Origin: CAYVBE01 sp964572825 | Lineage (GTDB): Bacteria; Planctomycetota; Brocadiia; SM23-32 | Direction: 5' to 3' | Length of the DNA: 64,000 nt | NCBI GenBank assembly: GCA_964572825.1 | Contig: CAZNGS010000012.1 | Coordinates: forward strand, 1-64,000 | Shown here: piece by piece, positions 35,191 to 43,659 of the stretch | Position numbering within the stretch: the stretch's first letter is position 1 | Layout of the letters: each line of letters starts with the position of its first letter | Made by a program: the position numbers and the translations under genes | The notes under the pieces: model-generated | What the model was told of the DNA's origin: nothing | Seen by the model: the letters and a program-made list of their open reading frames with translations, nothing else | The model's database searches: none

Positions 35191-36369
35191 ATGAAGCGCG
35201 GAGGACTCAGGATACTGGTCAGTGTGTGCATTGCCCTGACCTGCGCAGCAGCGCAGGGCGTTCGGGCGCAGCAACCGACAGTTGAGACAGAAAACCCGCT
35301 CATCCAGATGGCTATTCTGCTGGACACCAGCGGCAGCATGTCGGGCCTTATCGACCAGGCCCGCACGCAGATATGGAAGATCGTCAATCAGTTCGCGACC
35401 ACCAAAAAGGACGGCCGCGTGCCGGAGCTACAGGTGGCGCTCTACGAGTACGGCAAGAGCTCCCTGCCCCAGTCCGAGGGCTACATGCGCATGATCCTGC
35501 CCCTCACGACCGACCTGGACAGGGTCTCGGAAGAGCTATTCGCCCTCCAGACGAACGGCGGGCAGGAATACTGCGGCATGGTCATCAAGCGCGCGGCGGA
35601 GAACCTGCAGTGGAGCGGATCCAACGACGACCTGAAGGTCATCTTTATCGCCGGCAACGAGCCTTTCACCCAGGGTTCCGTCGACTACAGGAAGGCCTGC
35701 AAGACGGCCATCACCAGAGGGATCGTCGTCAACACCATCCACTGCGGCGCCGAAAAGGCGGGCATAGACGGCAAGTGGAAGCACGGCGCCCTGCTGGCCG
35801 ACGGCTCTTACATGTGCATCAACCAGAACCGGCAGGTCGTTCACATCGAGGCGCCCCAGGACAAGGAGATCGCTGAACTGGGCGCGGAACTGAACCGGAC
35901 CTACGTCCCCTACGGCGCGGCCGGGAAGGAGAGCCGGGAGCGGCAGCTTGCCCAGGACGCCAACGCCGCCCGCAACGCCGGTGCCGGCGCCCACGTCCAG
36001 AGGATGGTGACCAAGGCCAACGCCCAGTACACCAACGCCGGCTGGGACCTGGTGGACGCCGTCCGGGAAGGCCAGGTCGAGCTGGCCGAACTGGACAGTG
36101 AGGCCCTGCCGGAGAACCTGCGTGAGATGTCCGTCGAGGAGCGGAAAGCCTACGTCGAGGAGCAGGCGGCCCGGCGCGCCGAACTCCAGGCAAGGATCAA
36201 CGAGCTCAACGCAGTCCGGCAGAAGTACGTCGCCAAGAAACGGGCCCAGCTCACCGGTTCCGAGGAGAACACCCTGGACCAGGTGCTCATAGCCATCCTC
36301 CGCGAGCAGGCCGCCCGCAAGGGCTTCGAGACGGCTGCCGAAACGCCCGAGCCGGAGGAGACCGAATAA
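35191..36369 (+). CDS. Exported VWA domain protein
   Basis: A 392-aa protein with a signal peptide (cleavage near AQ, residue 27). The VWA domain fills about residues 38-235, with the intact metal site DTSGS in AILLDTSGSM. The rest is a charged helical C-terminus (about 245-392) with likely coiled coil. Its first about 27 residues are close to those of the preceding gene at both protein and DNA level. GGAGGAGG precedes ATG 35191. It closes the VIT/DUF4139/VWA trio; 43 nt separate it from the DUF4139 gene. Confidence 0.88.
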   Translation: MKRGGLRILVSVCIALTCAAAQGVRAQQPTVETENPLIQMAILLDTSGSMSGLIDQARTQIWKIVNQFATTKKDGRVPELQVALYEYGKSSLPQSEGYMRMILPLTTDLDRVSEELFALQTNGGQEYCGMVIKRAAENLQWSGSNDDLKVIFIAGNEPFTQGSVDYRKACKTAITRGIVVNTIHCGAEKAGIDGKWKHGALLADGSYMCINQNRQVVHIEAPQDKEIAELGAELNRTYVPYGAAGKESRERQLAQDANAARNAGAGAHVQRMVTKANAQYTNAGWDLVDAVREGQVELAELDSEALPENLREMSVEERKAYVEEQAARRAELQARINELNAVRQKYVAKKRAQLTGSEENTLDQVLIAILREQAARKGFETAAETPEPEETE

Positions 36370-36622
36370 GGGCGTTCGATGCCCACGTTGCTTCGGCTCA
36401 ACCCGTAGCGTAAACTACCATCGGCTGCCGGCCGGTAACAGGAACCTGTTCATGAAACGTCGCTGGCTACACCGGGAATCCAGCATTTGGCGTGTGCCAC
36501 GGCCGTTCCGCGGAAATGGGCAATCAAGCTCTATGTCCGAGTGAGCTCCGTGCAGAACACGGGAGATCGCGACATACCGGCCTGGCAGCGGAGCACCCGG
36601 GCAAGGCCGACGAGACCGGAGT

Positions 36623-36706
36623 GCGCCCTGAAAGGGCGCTATATACCAGCCCAGGGCGCAGCCCTGGGAACCACAGGCAGCCCAATGGGTTGAGCCCTGA
36701 AAGGGC
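36623..36706 (+). repeat. REP block left of the transposase
   Basis: Three hairpins in order: GCGCCC-TGAAA-GGGCGC (36623-36639), CCCAGGGC-GCA-GCCCTGGG (36650-36668) and GCCC-TGAAA-GGGC (36694-36706). The last two recur inverted on the other side of the transposase. The rest of 36370-36731 holds nothing else I can support. Confidence 0.8.
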
Positions 36707-36731
36707 GAAACAGCAAAGCGGGGAGGTGCAC

Positions 36732-37184
36732 GTGGCCCAATCGTTGTCCAAGATTCTACTGCACATGGTTTTCAGCACCAAGACCCGGGAATTGCTCATC
36801 CCGGAATCCGTGGAGGACGATCTCCACGCCTACCTGGCCGGAGCCTGCCGCGCGCAGGGCGCCGAAGCATACCGGGTGGGCGGCACCGCGAACCACGTTC
36901 ACATTGCCTGCACTCTCCCGCGAACCATGTCCGTGAGCGAGCTTGTCCAGCAGATAAAACAGACCTCCTCGGCGTGGATGAAGGCCGAGAACCGGGGCTG
37001 TCAGCATTTTGCATGGCAGGCTGGATACGGTGCCTTCTCGCTGGGGCAATCGCAATTGCCCGAGCTTCTTCGTTACATCGAGCGCCAGAGGGAACATCAC
37101 GAACGGTACACTTACAAGGAGGAGCTGCTGCGATTGCTGGCAAAATACGGGGTGGATTACGACGAACGCCACCTGTGGGACTGA
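36732..37184 (+). CDS. tnpA: REP-associated tyrosine transposase (IS200-like, HUH/Y1)
   Basis: A 150-aa Y1 transposase. HVH in GTANHVHIACTL gives the metal-binding HUH pair, and WQAGYGAFSLGQSQLPELLRYIERQREHH contains the catalytic Tyr region near the C-terminus. Length fits the IS200/RAYT family. GTG 36732 has GGAGG 5 nt upstream. Longer frames reaching 36492 run through the REP hairpins and were rejected. REP elements flank it on both sides. Codon use is like the neighbouring genes, so it may be resident. Confidence 0.88.
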   Translation: MAQSLSKILLHMVFSTKTRELLIPESVEDDLHAYLAGACRAQGAEAYRVGGTANHVHIACTLPRTMSVSELVQQIKQTSSAWMKAENRGCQHFAWQAGYGAFSLGQSQLPELLRYIERQREHHERYTYKEELLRLLAKYGVDYDERHLWD

Positions 37185-37196
37185 GCGGTATGTTGC

Positions 37197-37254
37197 GCCC
37201 TTTCAGGGCTCACCGGTTGGCGCCGTGACGCTTTCCCCAGGGCTGCGCCCTGGG
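37197..37254 (+). repeat. REP block right of the transposase
   Basis: GCCC-TTTCA-GGGC (37197-37209) and CCCAGGGC-TGC-GCCCTGGG (37236-37254) are the exact reverse complements of the left hairpins at 36694-36706 and 36650-36668. A mirror of the first left hairpin would be expected just past 37254 but is not found before the gap. Confidence 0.8.
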
Positions 37255-37278
37255 CTGGTATGTCTGGCCCCGATGGGG

Positions 37279-37378
37279 NNNNNNNNNNNNNNNNNNNNNN
37301 NNNNNNNNNNNNNNNNNNNNNNNNNNNNNNNNNNNNNNNNNNNNNNNNNNNNNNNNNNNNNNNNNNNNNNNNNNNNNN
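37279..37378. other. Assembly gap, 100 N
   Basis: Exactly 100 N, a scaffold placeholder. The base count is therefore not the true size. It sits between a REP block and a tandem repeat, the usual cause of such breaks. Confidence 0.97.
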
Positions 37379-37510
37379 CCGTGGGACCACCGCGACGGCC
37401 GGGCGCACCCGAACCTGCTACCTGCGGACCGATAGGGCCGTGGGACCACCGCGACGGCCGGGCGCACCCGAACCTGCTACCTGCGGACCGATGGGGCCGT
37501 GGGAGGGACG
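37379..37510. repeat. 59-bp tandem repeat at the gap edge
   Basis: Two full copies (37379-37437 and 37438-37496) are identical except at the end of the unit (ATAGGG versus ATGGGG). A third starts at 37497 and decays within about 8-15 nt. The last bases before the gap (CGATGGGG) match the end of the unit, so the array may span the gap. The period is not a multiple of 3, so it is not coding. The rest of 37511-37640 shows nothing clear before the response regulator. Confidence 0.8.
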
Positions 37511-37640
37511 GGACCGCCGGGCGTCGCCGAAGCTGGTAAGAAGAGACCCTTGAAGTGCTCATTCCGGAGTACCCCGCGCACGTCGCCTGAATCTGAGCAT
37601 CCCGTAACCCTGCTCAACGGCGGAGGAAAGACGAAGCGGG

Positions 37641-38348
37641 ATGAGGCAAAAACGCATATTGATCATCGAGGATGACGACGCGGTCCGCCGCGGCCTGGCG
37701 GACGCCGTGGCTTCGCGCGGCTACCGCACCTTCGAGGCGACCGACGGCCCGGCCAGGCTCGAGAAGGCCATCAAGGTCAACTGCGACCTCGTCCTGCTCG
37801 ACCTGGTGCTGCCGGGGCTGGACGGGCTCGACATTCTGGAAGAAGTGCGTCGGGTCCGGCCCGCTCTGCCCGTGATCATCCTCACCGCCCGCGGAGCGGA
37901 GGAGGAGCGCGTGCGGGGGCTGCGGCTGGGCGCGGACGACTACGTGGTCAAGCCGTTCAGCATCCGCGAGCTGCTGGCCCGCGTGGATGCGGTGCTCCGC
38001 CGCAGCCCGGAGCGCCCGTCCGACATCGGGCATCTGGAGCTGCCGGGGGTGAGGGCCGATTTCAACCGGGCGGAGGTGAGGTTCGATGATGGCAGCCGGG
38101 CCGAACTGACCGAGCGGGAGGCCGGGCTTCTGCGATACCTGGCGCGCAACCGCGGGCGGGTCATTTCCCGTGACGAGATACTCTCCCGCGTCTGGCGCAT
38201 CGACCCCACCGGCCATTACACCCGCACGGTGGACATGCACGTGGCCCGCCTGCGGGAGAAACTGCGGGACGATCCGGCCGACCCGGAGGTAATCCTGACC
38301 GTCCGCGGGCGGGGATACATGCTGGCCGAAGGCGGGGGAGAATCATGA
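37641..38348 (+). CDS. OmpR-family response regulator
   Basis: A 235-aa regulator. The receiver domain has the acidic pair/triad near DDD (11-13), phospho-acceptor Asp54 in LVLLDLVLPG, Thr82 and Lys104 in VVKPF. The winged-helix DNA-binding domain covers about 135-232, ending in VRGRGYML. It overlaps the histidine kinase by 4 nt (ATGA), so the pair is cotranslated. The targets are not visible; a sulfatase follows the kinase. Confidence 0.95.
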   Translation: MRQKRILIIEDDDAVRRGLADAVASRGYRTFEATDGPARLEKAIKVNCDLVLLDLVLPGLDGLDILEEVRRVRPALPVIILTARGAEEERVRGLRLGADDYVVKPFSIRELLARVDAVLRRSPERPSDIGHLELPGVRADFNRAEVRFDDGSRAELTEREAGLLRYLARNRGRVISRDEILSRVWRIDPTGHYTRTVDMHVARLREKLRDDPADPEVILTVRGRGYMLAEGGGES

Positions 38349-40114
38349 AAAGGCCCTGGCTCATCTGGCTGGTTTTCGCCCTGGCGGTGGCCGGGGTGGT
38401 GGGCGCACTGGCCTGGGCCACCGTGCTGGGGCTCGGGCTGGAGCGTTCGGCCGAGATGGACCGGCGGCTGGCCGCGCGGGAGGAGCTGGTCCGGCTGGCC
38501 CTCTGGCGCATGGACTCGGCGCTGACGCCGCTGTTTGCCCGGGAGAATTCCCGCCCCTACTTCCTCTACACCACCTTCTACCCCGAGGACCGCGCCTACA
38601 CCCGCATGTTCTCCCCGCTGGAGCCGGGCGAGGTGCTGGTGCCCTCCCCGCTGCTCGCCCTGGATTCGCCGTACATTCAACTCCACTTTCAGATTTCACC
38701 CGACGGGCGCGTGACCTCGCCTCAGGCGCCCACCGGGAATATGCGAGATTTGGCCGAGGGACGCTACGTTGAGGCCGATGCCATCCGGCGGGCGGAGGAC
38801 GACCTGCGGCGGCTCCGTGCGCATCTTGACCGGCCAAAGCTGCTCGCTGAGCTGGTGCCGGACGTGAACGGGGTCGGGTTCGCGTCACAGCCGGAGCCAT
38901 CCCGGGCGCCACAGGTCGCCGGGCAGGAGATGCAGCAGGTCATGAACGCCGCCGCCCTGCAGGCCCGGGCCAGCCAGCTCGAGCAGGCGATAGCGCAGAA
39001 TGCCCCCCGAACCCGCAAAAAAGCCGGCCCGGGGGCCAATGTCCGCGAAGGTCCCCTGCGGGCCGTGTGGATGGGAGATGTCCTGCTTCTTGCCCGCCGG
39101 GTCGAGGCAAACGGTGCCGTGTACGTGCAGGGCTGCCGGCTGGACTGGGTCGCCCTGCGGGAATGGCTTCTGGGGCAGGTGCAGGACCTGCTGCCGAAGG
39201 CCCGGCTTGAGCCGCTTCGCGGGCCCCAGCAACCCGAGGATTGCAGCATGCTGGCTTCCCTGCCCGTCCGGCTGGAACCGGGCAGGGTGGACATTCCACA
39301 GGGGGCGGCTCTCTCCCCGGTGCGGCTCTCGCTGCTGACCGCCTGGGTCTTCCTGGAGGTCGTCATCGTGGCCGTCGGTTTTCTGCTGCACGGTATCATG
39401 TCATTGAGTGAGAGGCGGGCGGACTTCGTCTCGGCCGTCACCCACGAGCTGCGCACTCCCCTGACCACCTTCCAGATGTACGCCGACATGCTGGCCGACG
39501 GCATCATCCGGGACGACGAGCAAAGACGGGAGTATCTGGAGACGCTGCGTTCGCAATCCTATCGGCTGGGACACCTGGTGGAGAACGTTCTGGCCTTCGC
39601 GCGACTGGAGAGGAACCGTTCGCGGCGCGCCCTGGAGACTCTGCGACTGGGCGACCTGATCGGCCGCGTCCGTTCCCAACTGGAAGACCACGCCCGACGC
39701 TGCGGCATGGAGGTGAGCTTCACCGGCCCGGAGGATGCCCGTGAGGCAATGGTGTCGGCGGAAGTCTCATCGGTGGAGCAGATACTGTTTAACCTGCTCG
39801 ACAACGCCTGCAAGTACGCCTCTGGCCCGGTCGCGATAGGCGTGGGCACGGACCGGGGCGATGCGGTGATCACCGTGCGGGACTACGGACCGGGCATCCC
39901 CGCCGGGGATGTGCGGCGGGTCTTCCGCCCCTTCCACAAATCGGCCCGGGATGCGGCCGACTCCGCCCCCGGTGTGGGACTTGGCCTGGCGCTTTCCCGC
40001 CGCCTGGCGCGGGAGATGGGCGGTAAGCTCCGTCTGAGCCGGCCAGAGGGCCCGGGAGCGCGCTTCGAGCTTCACCTGCCCATCGCGGTGGCACCCCCGC
40101 ACGGCACCCGATAA
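38345..40114 (+). CDS. Sensor histidine kinase
   Basis: A 589-aa membrane kinase, partner of the regulator at 37641. A first membrane helix (about 5-27), a large extracytoplasmic sensor of about 300 residues without a recognised fold, a second helix (about 325-350), then the HisKA domain with His367 in HELRTPL. The ATPase domain shows NLLDNACKYA, DYGPGIP and GVGLGLALSRRL. Autophosphorylation on His367 and transfer to Asp54 of the regulator are expected from the family. The sensor is Pro-rich in places. Confidence 0.93.
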   Translation: MKRPWLIWLVFALAVAGVVGALAWATVLGLGLERSAEMDRRLAAREELVRLALWRMDSALTPLFARENSRPYFLYTTFYPEDRAYTRMFSPLEPGEVLVPSPLLALDSPYIQLHFQISPDGRVTSPQAPTGNMRDLAEGRYVEADAIRRAEDDLRRLRAHLDRPKLLAELVPDVNGVGFASQPEPSRAPQVAGQEMQQVMNAAALQARASQLEQAIAQNAPRTRKKAGPGANVREGPLRAVWMGDVLLLARRVEANGAVYVQGCRLDWVALREWLLGQVQDLLPKARLEPLRGPQQPEDCSMLASLPVRLEPGRVDIPQGAALSPVRLSLLTAWVFLEVVIVAVGFLLHGIMSLSERRADFVSAVTHELRTPLTTFQMYADMLADGIIRDDEQRREYLETLRSQSYRLGHLVENVLAFARLERNRSRRALETLRLGDLIGRVRSQLEDHARRCGMEVSFTGPEDAREAMVSAEVSSVEQILFNLLDNACKYASGPVAIGVGTDRGDAVITVRDYGPGIPAGDVRRVFRPFHKSARDAADSAPGVGLGLALSRRLAREMGGKLRLSRPEGPGARFELHLPIAVAPPHGTR

Positions 40115-40168
40115 GATGGCCGCGGTGTCGATCATGGTTTGATGTCCACCCACCTGGAGGGAGCAAGT

Positions 40169-41518
40169 ATGCCCGCCCGCAGACCGAACGTGCTGTTCAT
40201 ACCCATCGACGACCTGCGTCCGCAGCTCGGCTGCTATGGCCATCCCCAGATGGTGACGCCCAACATGGACCGGCTCGCCGCCTCGGGCGTGCTGTTCGAG
40301 CGCGCCTACTGCCAGGTGCCCGTCTGTGGGGCCAGCCGCGCCAGCCTCCTGACCGGCGTGCGGCCGGCCCGCGACCGCTTCGTGGACTTCAAAACCCGGG
40401 CCGACACAGACCTGCCCGGCGCGCTGACCCTGCCGGGGCATTTTCGCAGTCACGGCTACATAACCCTGTCGAACGGGAAGGTCTTCCATCACCTGACCGA
40501 CTGCGCCGACCGGAGCTGGAGCGAGAGCCCCTGGCACCCCAACAAAGACGGTGGGGACTGGCGCAATTATCTGCTGGAAGAAAGCTGCGCCGGCCAGAGC
40601 CCCGCAGGCGCAGGGAAACCGTACGAGTGCGCCGAGGTGGAGGACAACGCCTACTTCGACGGCCAGACCGCCGACCGCACCATCCGGGACCTGCAGCGGT
40701 TGGCGAAGCAGGACCGGCCCTGGTTCCTGGCGGCCGGCTTCCTGAAACCCCACCTGCCCTTCAACGCCCCGGTGAGCTACTGGGACTACTACGGGGAAGA
40801 GGACATCAACCTGGCGGACAACCCCTTCCCGCCCGAGAACGTGCCCGACCAGGCCATGCACAACTGGGGTGAGCTGCGGCAGTACCTGGGCATCCCGTCG
40901 GAGGGAGCCGTCTCGGACGCAGAGGCGGCACGGCTGGTCCACGGCTACTACGCCGCCACCAGCTACACTGACGCCCAGGTCGGCCGGGTGCTGGACGAGC
41001 TGGACCGCCTCGACCTGGCCGGCAACACCATCGTGGTGCTGTGGGGCGATCACGGCTGGCAGCTCGGGGAGCACGGTCTGTGGTGCAAGCACTGCAACTT
41101 CAACACCTCCCTGAACGCCCCGCTGGTCCTGCGCTTCGCAGGCATCGGCGGCGGCGCGTCGTGCCCCGACCTGGTGGAGTTCGTCGACATCTATCCCACC
41201 CTCTGCGAGCTGGCCGGGCTACCCCTGCCCGACCACCTGGGGGGGACCAGCATGGTGCCGCTGCTCACTCCGGGCGAGAGCCCCCGAAAACCGGCCGTCT
41301 TCAGCCGCTACAAGGCCGGCGATTCCGTGCGGACCGACCGGTACCTCTACACCGAGTGGACGAACGAGGCAGGGACGCTCACCGCGCGGATGCTCTGCGA
41401 CCACGAGGTGGACGGGGCCGAGAACCACAACATCGCCGAACTTCCGGAGAACGAAGAACTGGTCCAGGAGCTTTCATCGGCCCTCCAGGCCGGCCGGGAA
41501 GCGTCGCGACCCGGATGA
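40169..41518 (+). CDS. Sulfatase, iduronate-2-sulfatase-like
   Basis: A 449-aa sulfatase. The formylglycine motif reads CGASR (Cys53), i.e. C-x-A-x-R, as in iduronate-2-sulfatase-like members. DD near residues 14-15, GKVFHH and LWGDHGWQLGEHG are the metal/substrate elements. GGAGGGAG precedes ATG 40169; there is no signal peptide. It lies 54 nt after the histidine kinase, possibly in the same transcript. Confidence 0.9.
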   Translation: MPARRPNVLFIPIDDLRPQLGCYGHPQMVTPNMDRLAASGVLFERAYCQVPVCGASRASLLTGVRPARDRFVDFKTRADTDLPGALTLPGHFRSHGYITLSNGKVFHHLTDCADRSWSESPWHPNKDGGDWRNYLLEESCAGQSPAGAGKPYECAEVEDNAYFDGQTADRTIRDLQRLAKQDRPWFLAAGFLKPHLPFNAPVSYWDYYGEEDINLADNPFPPENVPDQAMHNWGELRQYLGIPSEGAVSDAEAARLVHGYYAATSYTDAQVGRVLDELDRLDLAGNTIVVLWGDHGWQLGEHGLWCKHCNFNTSLNAPLVLRFAGIGGGASCPDLVEFVDIYPTLCELAGLPLPDHLGGTSMVPLLTPGESPRKPAVFSRYKAGDSVRTDRYLYTEWTNEAGTLTARMLCDHEVDGAENHNIAELPENEELVQELSSALQAGREASRPG

Positions 41519-41562
41519 CAGCCGGGCCACCCGAACAGATCAAGTCCTGCAGTCGCACACGG

Positions 41563-42342
41563 TTACACGTTGCAGACGTCGTAGGCCCGTACCAGCGCCG
41601 CCACGGGGTCGCCTTTAACGCCGAATTCGTGGCCGACGTACAGTTCGTAGCCGGCGTCGGCTATCGCCCGCATCACTGCCGGGTAGTAGATCTCCTGGCT
41701 CTCGTCCAGCGGCCCCCGGCCGGGGTTGCCGGCGGTGTGGAAATGGCCGATGTACTCGATGTTCCCGGTGATGGTGCGGATCAGGTCCCCCTCCATGATC
41801 TGCATGTGGTAGATGTCGTAGAGCAATTTCGCGCGCGGTGAGCCGACCGCCTGGCAAACGCGGATGCCCCACTCGGTGTGGTCGCACTGGTAACCGGGAT
41901 GGTTCACCTTGCTGTTGAGCAGTTCCATGTTCAGGTTCACGCCGGCGTCCTGCGCGGCGCCGATCGCCCTCCGGAGGCCCTCGGCGCAGACCTGGATGGA
42001 CTCCTCGTCCTCGCGCCCGTTGCGGTTGCCGCTGAAGCAGATCAGGCCGGGAATGTCGAACTCTTCGGCCAGGGAGATCGACTCCAGCAGCTCCCGCTCG
42101 ATGCGGTCGTGGTTATCTGGATTGTTCAGTCCGTCCGTCAGGGAGTCATGGCCACTCATGGACGCGATGCGCAGCCCGATCCGCTGCGTCAGCTTCACGA
42201 GCTCATCAAAAGGTTCGCGCGCCCGCTGCCAGATCTCGACCGCCGCGTAGCCGGCCGCTTTGGCGCGCCTGAGCAACTCCTCCAGCTCGATGCCCTCTTT
42301 TCGAAAACAGCCCAGACAGAACGACTGATTGATGCGTCGCAC
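41563..42342 (-). CDS. Sugar phosphate isomerase/epimerase, hydroxypyruvate-isomerase-like
   Basis: A 259-aa TIM-barrel enzyme of the xylose-isomerase-like superfamily. Metal ligands appear in order as Glu in MELLNSKVNHPG, Asp in LLYDIYHMQ, His in HFHTAGNPGRGPL and Glu in YVGHEFG. The HTAGNPGRG motif is typical of the Hyi branch. GTG 42342 is preceded by AAGGAGGG. It is 33 nt downstream of the dehydrogenase and probably in an operon with it. The true sugar substrate is unknown. Confidence 0.88.
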   Translation of the reverse strand: MRRINQSFCLGCFRKEGIELEELLRRAKAAGYAAVEIWQRAREPFDELVKLTQRIGLRIASMSGHDSLTDGLNNPDNHDRIERELLESISLAEEFDIPGLICFSGNRNGREDEESIQVCAEGLRRAIGAAQDAGVNLNMELLNSKVNHPGYQCDHTEWGIRVCQAVGSPRAKLLYDIYHMQIMEGDLIRTITGNIEYIGHFHTAGNPGRGPLDESQEIYYPAVMRAIADAGYELYVGHEFGVKGDPVAALVRAYDVCNV

Positions 42343-42375
42343 GATTCCCTCCTTGGGGCTCTGCCAGCGGAAACG

Positions 42376-43404
42376 TCAGAACTCGACCCCGAGCTTGATG
42401 TTCTTCTCCGGCGCGGCGAGTATCTCCACGTAGGCGTCCGCCGCGTCCTCGAAGGGCACCACGGGCGTCACGATCTCCTCTCCGCTGAGCAGCCCGCCGC
42501 AGATCATGCGCCAGCAGGTGGCGTAGATGCGGGCCTCGTCCCAGCGCGGGGCCTCGCGGTTGGGCTCGGAGCAGGCGCGGCTGAACACGATGTCGGGGAT
42601 GTTCATGTGTGCTTCGGCACCCAGGTCGAGCCCGGCCGGATAGGGAGGGGGGAAGGCTCCGGCGACCACTTTGCCGCCGTAGGCGACGCCGCGCAGCGCG
42701 TGCTGCAGGGCATGCACGTTCCCGCTGTACTCGATGCAAGCGTCGGCGCCCCGGCCATCGGTGGCCAGCTTGATCTCCCGTCCGGCATCGCACTGGTTGG
42801 GATCGAGCACCCGGTCGGCGCCCAGGGCTGCGGCGGCGCTCCTGCGGTTGGCCAGCGGCTCGACGGCGATAACCGGGGCCGCCCCGGAGCGCTTCGCTAT
42901 CTGCACGGCCATCAGCCCGATAGCGCCCATGCCGAAAATGGCCACCGCGTCGCCCACGCGCACGCATCCGTCCCGCACGGCGCCCATAGCAAAATCGGCG
43001 GGGTCCAGGCAGACGGCGGACTTCCAGCCAACATGGTCGGGTATCTTCCAGCACCGGGTGGCGGACACCGTCTGCACCTCCCGGAATCCACCGTATGCCA
43101 GCACCCGGTCGCCCACCTCGATCTGGTCTACGCCTTCGCCGGCCCCTGTCACCTCGCCCACGAACATGTTGCCGATGGTGAACTGCGGGAAGCCGGCGTC
43201 TTCGTCTGCAGGTTCGTGCAGGGCCAGCTCCCGGTTCCACGGCCCGCGCGCTCCGGCATAGCCCTTGAACAGGGCCATCTCCGTGCCGTGCTTGGCGGCC
43301 GCGAACCGGGTTCTCACCCGGACCTGGTCCTCAGCCAGCTCGGGCAGCTCGTAATCCCGGAAGGCAATCTCCTTCACGGCCACTGCTTTCAGCTCTCGCG
43401 GCAT
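42376..43404 (-). CDS. Medium-chain dehydrogenase/reductase (alcohol dehydrogenase family)
   Basis: A 342-aa NAD(P)-dependent MDR enzyme with a GroES-like N-domain and the Rossmann motif AIFGMGAIGLMAVQ. The four-Cys structural zinc loop is absent, and the usual Cys catalytic zinc ligand is replaced near KHGTEMALFKG, so this may be a zinc-free or atypical member. It pairs with the isomerase, suggesting oxidation or reduction of a sugar or polyol. GGAG lies about 9 nt before ATG 43404. Confidence 0.85.
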   Translation of the reverse strand: MPRELKAVAVKEIAFRDYELPELAEDQVRVRTRFAAAKHGTEMALFKGYAGARGPWNRELALHEPADEDAGFPQFTIGNMFVGEVTGAGEGVDQIEVGDRVLAYGGFREVQTVSATRCWKIPDHVGWKSAVCLDPADFAMGAVRDGCVRVGDAVAIFGMGAIGLMAVQIAKRSGAAPVIAVEPLANRRSAAAALGADRVLDPNQCDAGREIKLATDGRGADACIEYSGNVHALQHALRGVAYGGKVVAGAFPPPYPAGLDLGAEAHMNIPDIVFSRACSEPNREAPRWDEARIYATCWRMICGGLLSGEEIVTPVVPFEDAADAYVEILAAPEKNIKLGVEF

Positions 43405-43659
43405 GAGGCGGCACTCCGCATGAAGTTGCGCAGGTAGTGCGGGGAGTATACGCCCACCCGGGGCAGCCTGTCAAGGCGGCAAGCGAAACGACCGCAGGCG
43501 AGGGCACCTGTGCCACACGCGCCTCGTGCAGATGTAAGGGCCAAACGAATGCCCCCTTCTTGCTGTTTGGGGGGAGAGCAGCCCGGGAGGGGCAAATGGG
43601 AGGCACGGCCGTGCATCGACCCGCAAGCCTGAAGTCCAGGATCCAGGGCCCGAGGCCTG

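Larger units (their letters stand above)
36623..37278 (+). mobile_element. REPtron-like unit: REP-associated tyrosine transposase between inverted REP hairpins
   Basis: A HUH/Y1 transposase gene (36732-37184) is flanked by REP hairpins that mirror each other: GCCCTGAAAGGGC on the left versus GCCCTTTCAGGGC on the right, and the CCCAGGGC hairpins likewise. This is the layout of REPtrons, where the TnpA_REP enzyme acts on REPs. The right end is cut by the assembly gap. Confidence 0.75.

Noticed and set aside
36492..36731. Longer start for the REP transposase
   Set aside because: The extension runs through REP hairpins, and GTG 36732 has a good ribosome site and gives the family length.
37379..37510. 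Possible CRISPR array
   Set aside because: The 59-bp units are directly joined, without spacers, and no cas gene is near.
37009..37562. Open frames spanning the N gap
   Set aside because: They depend on unknown bases and on a repeat whose period is not a multiple of 3.
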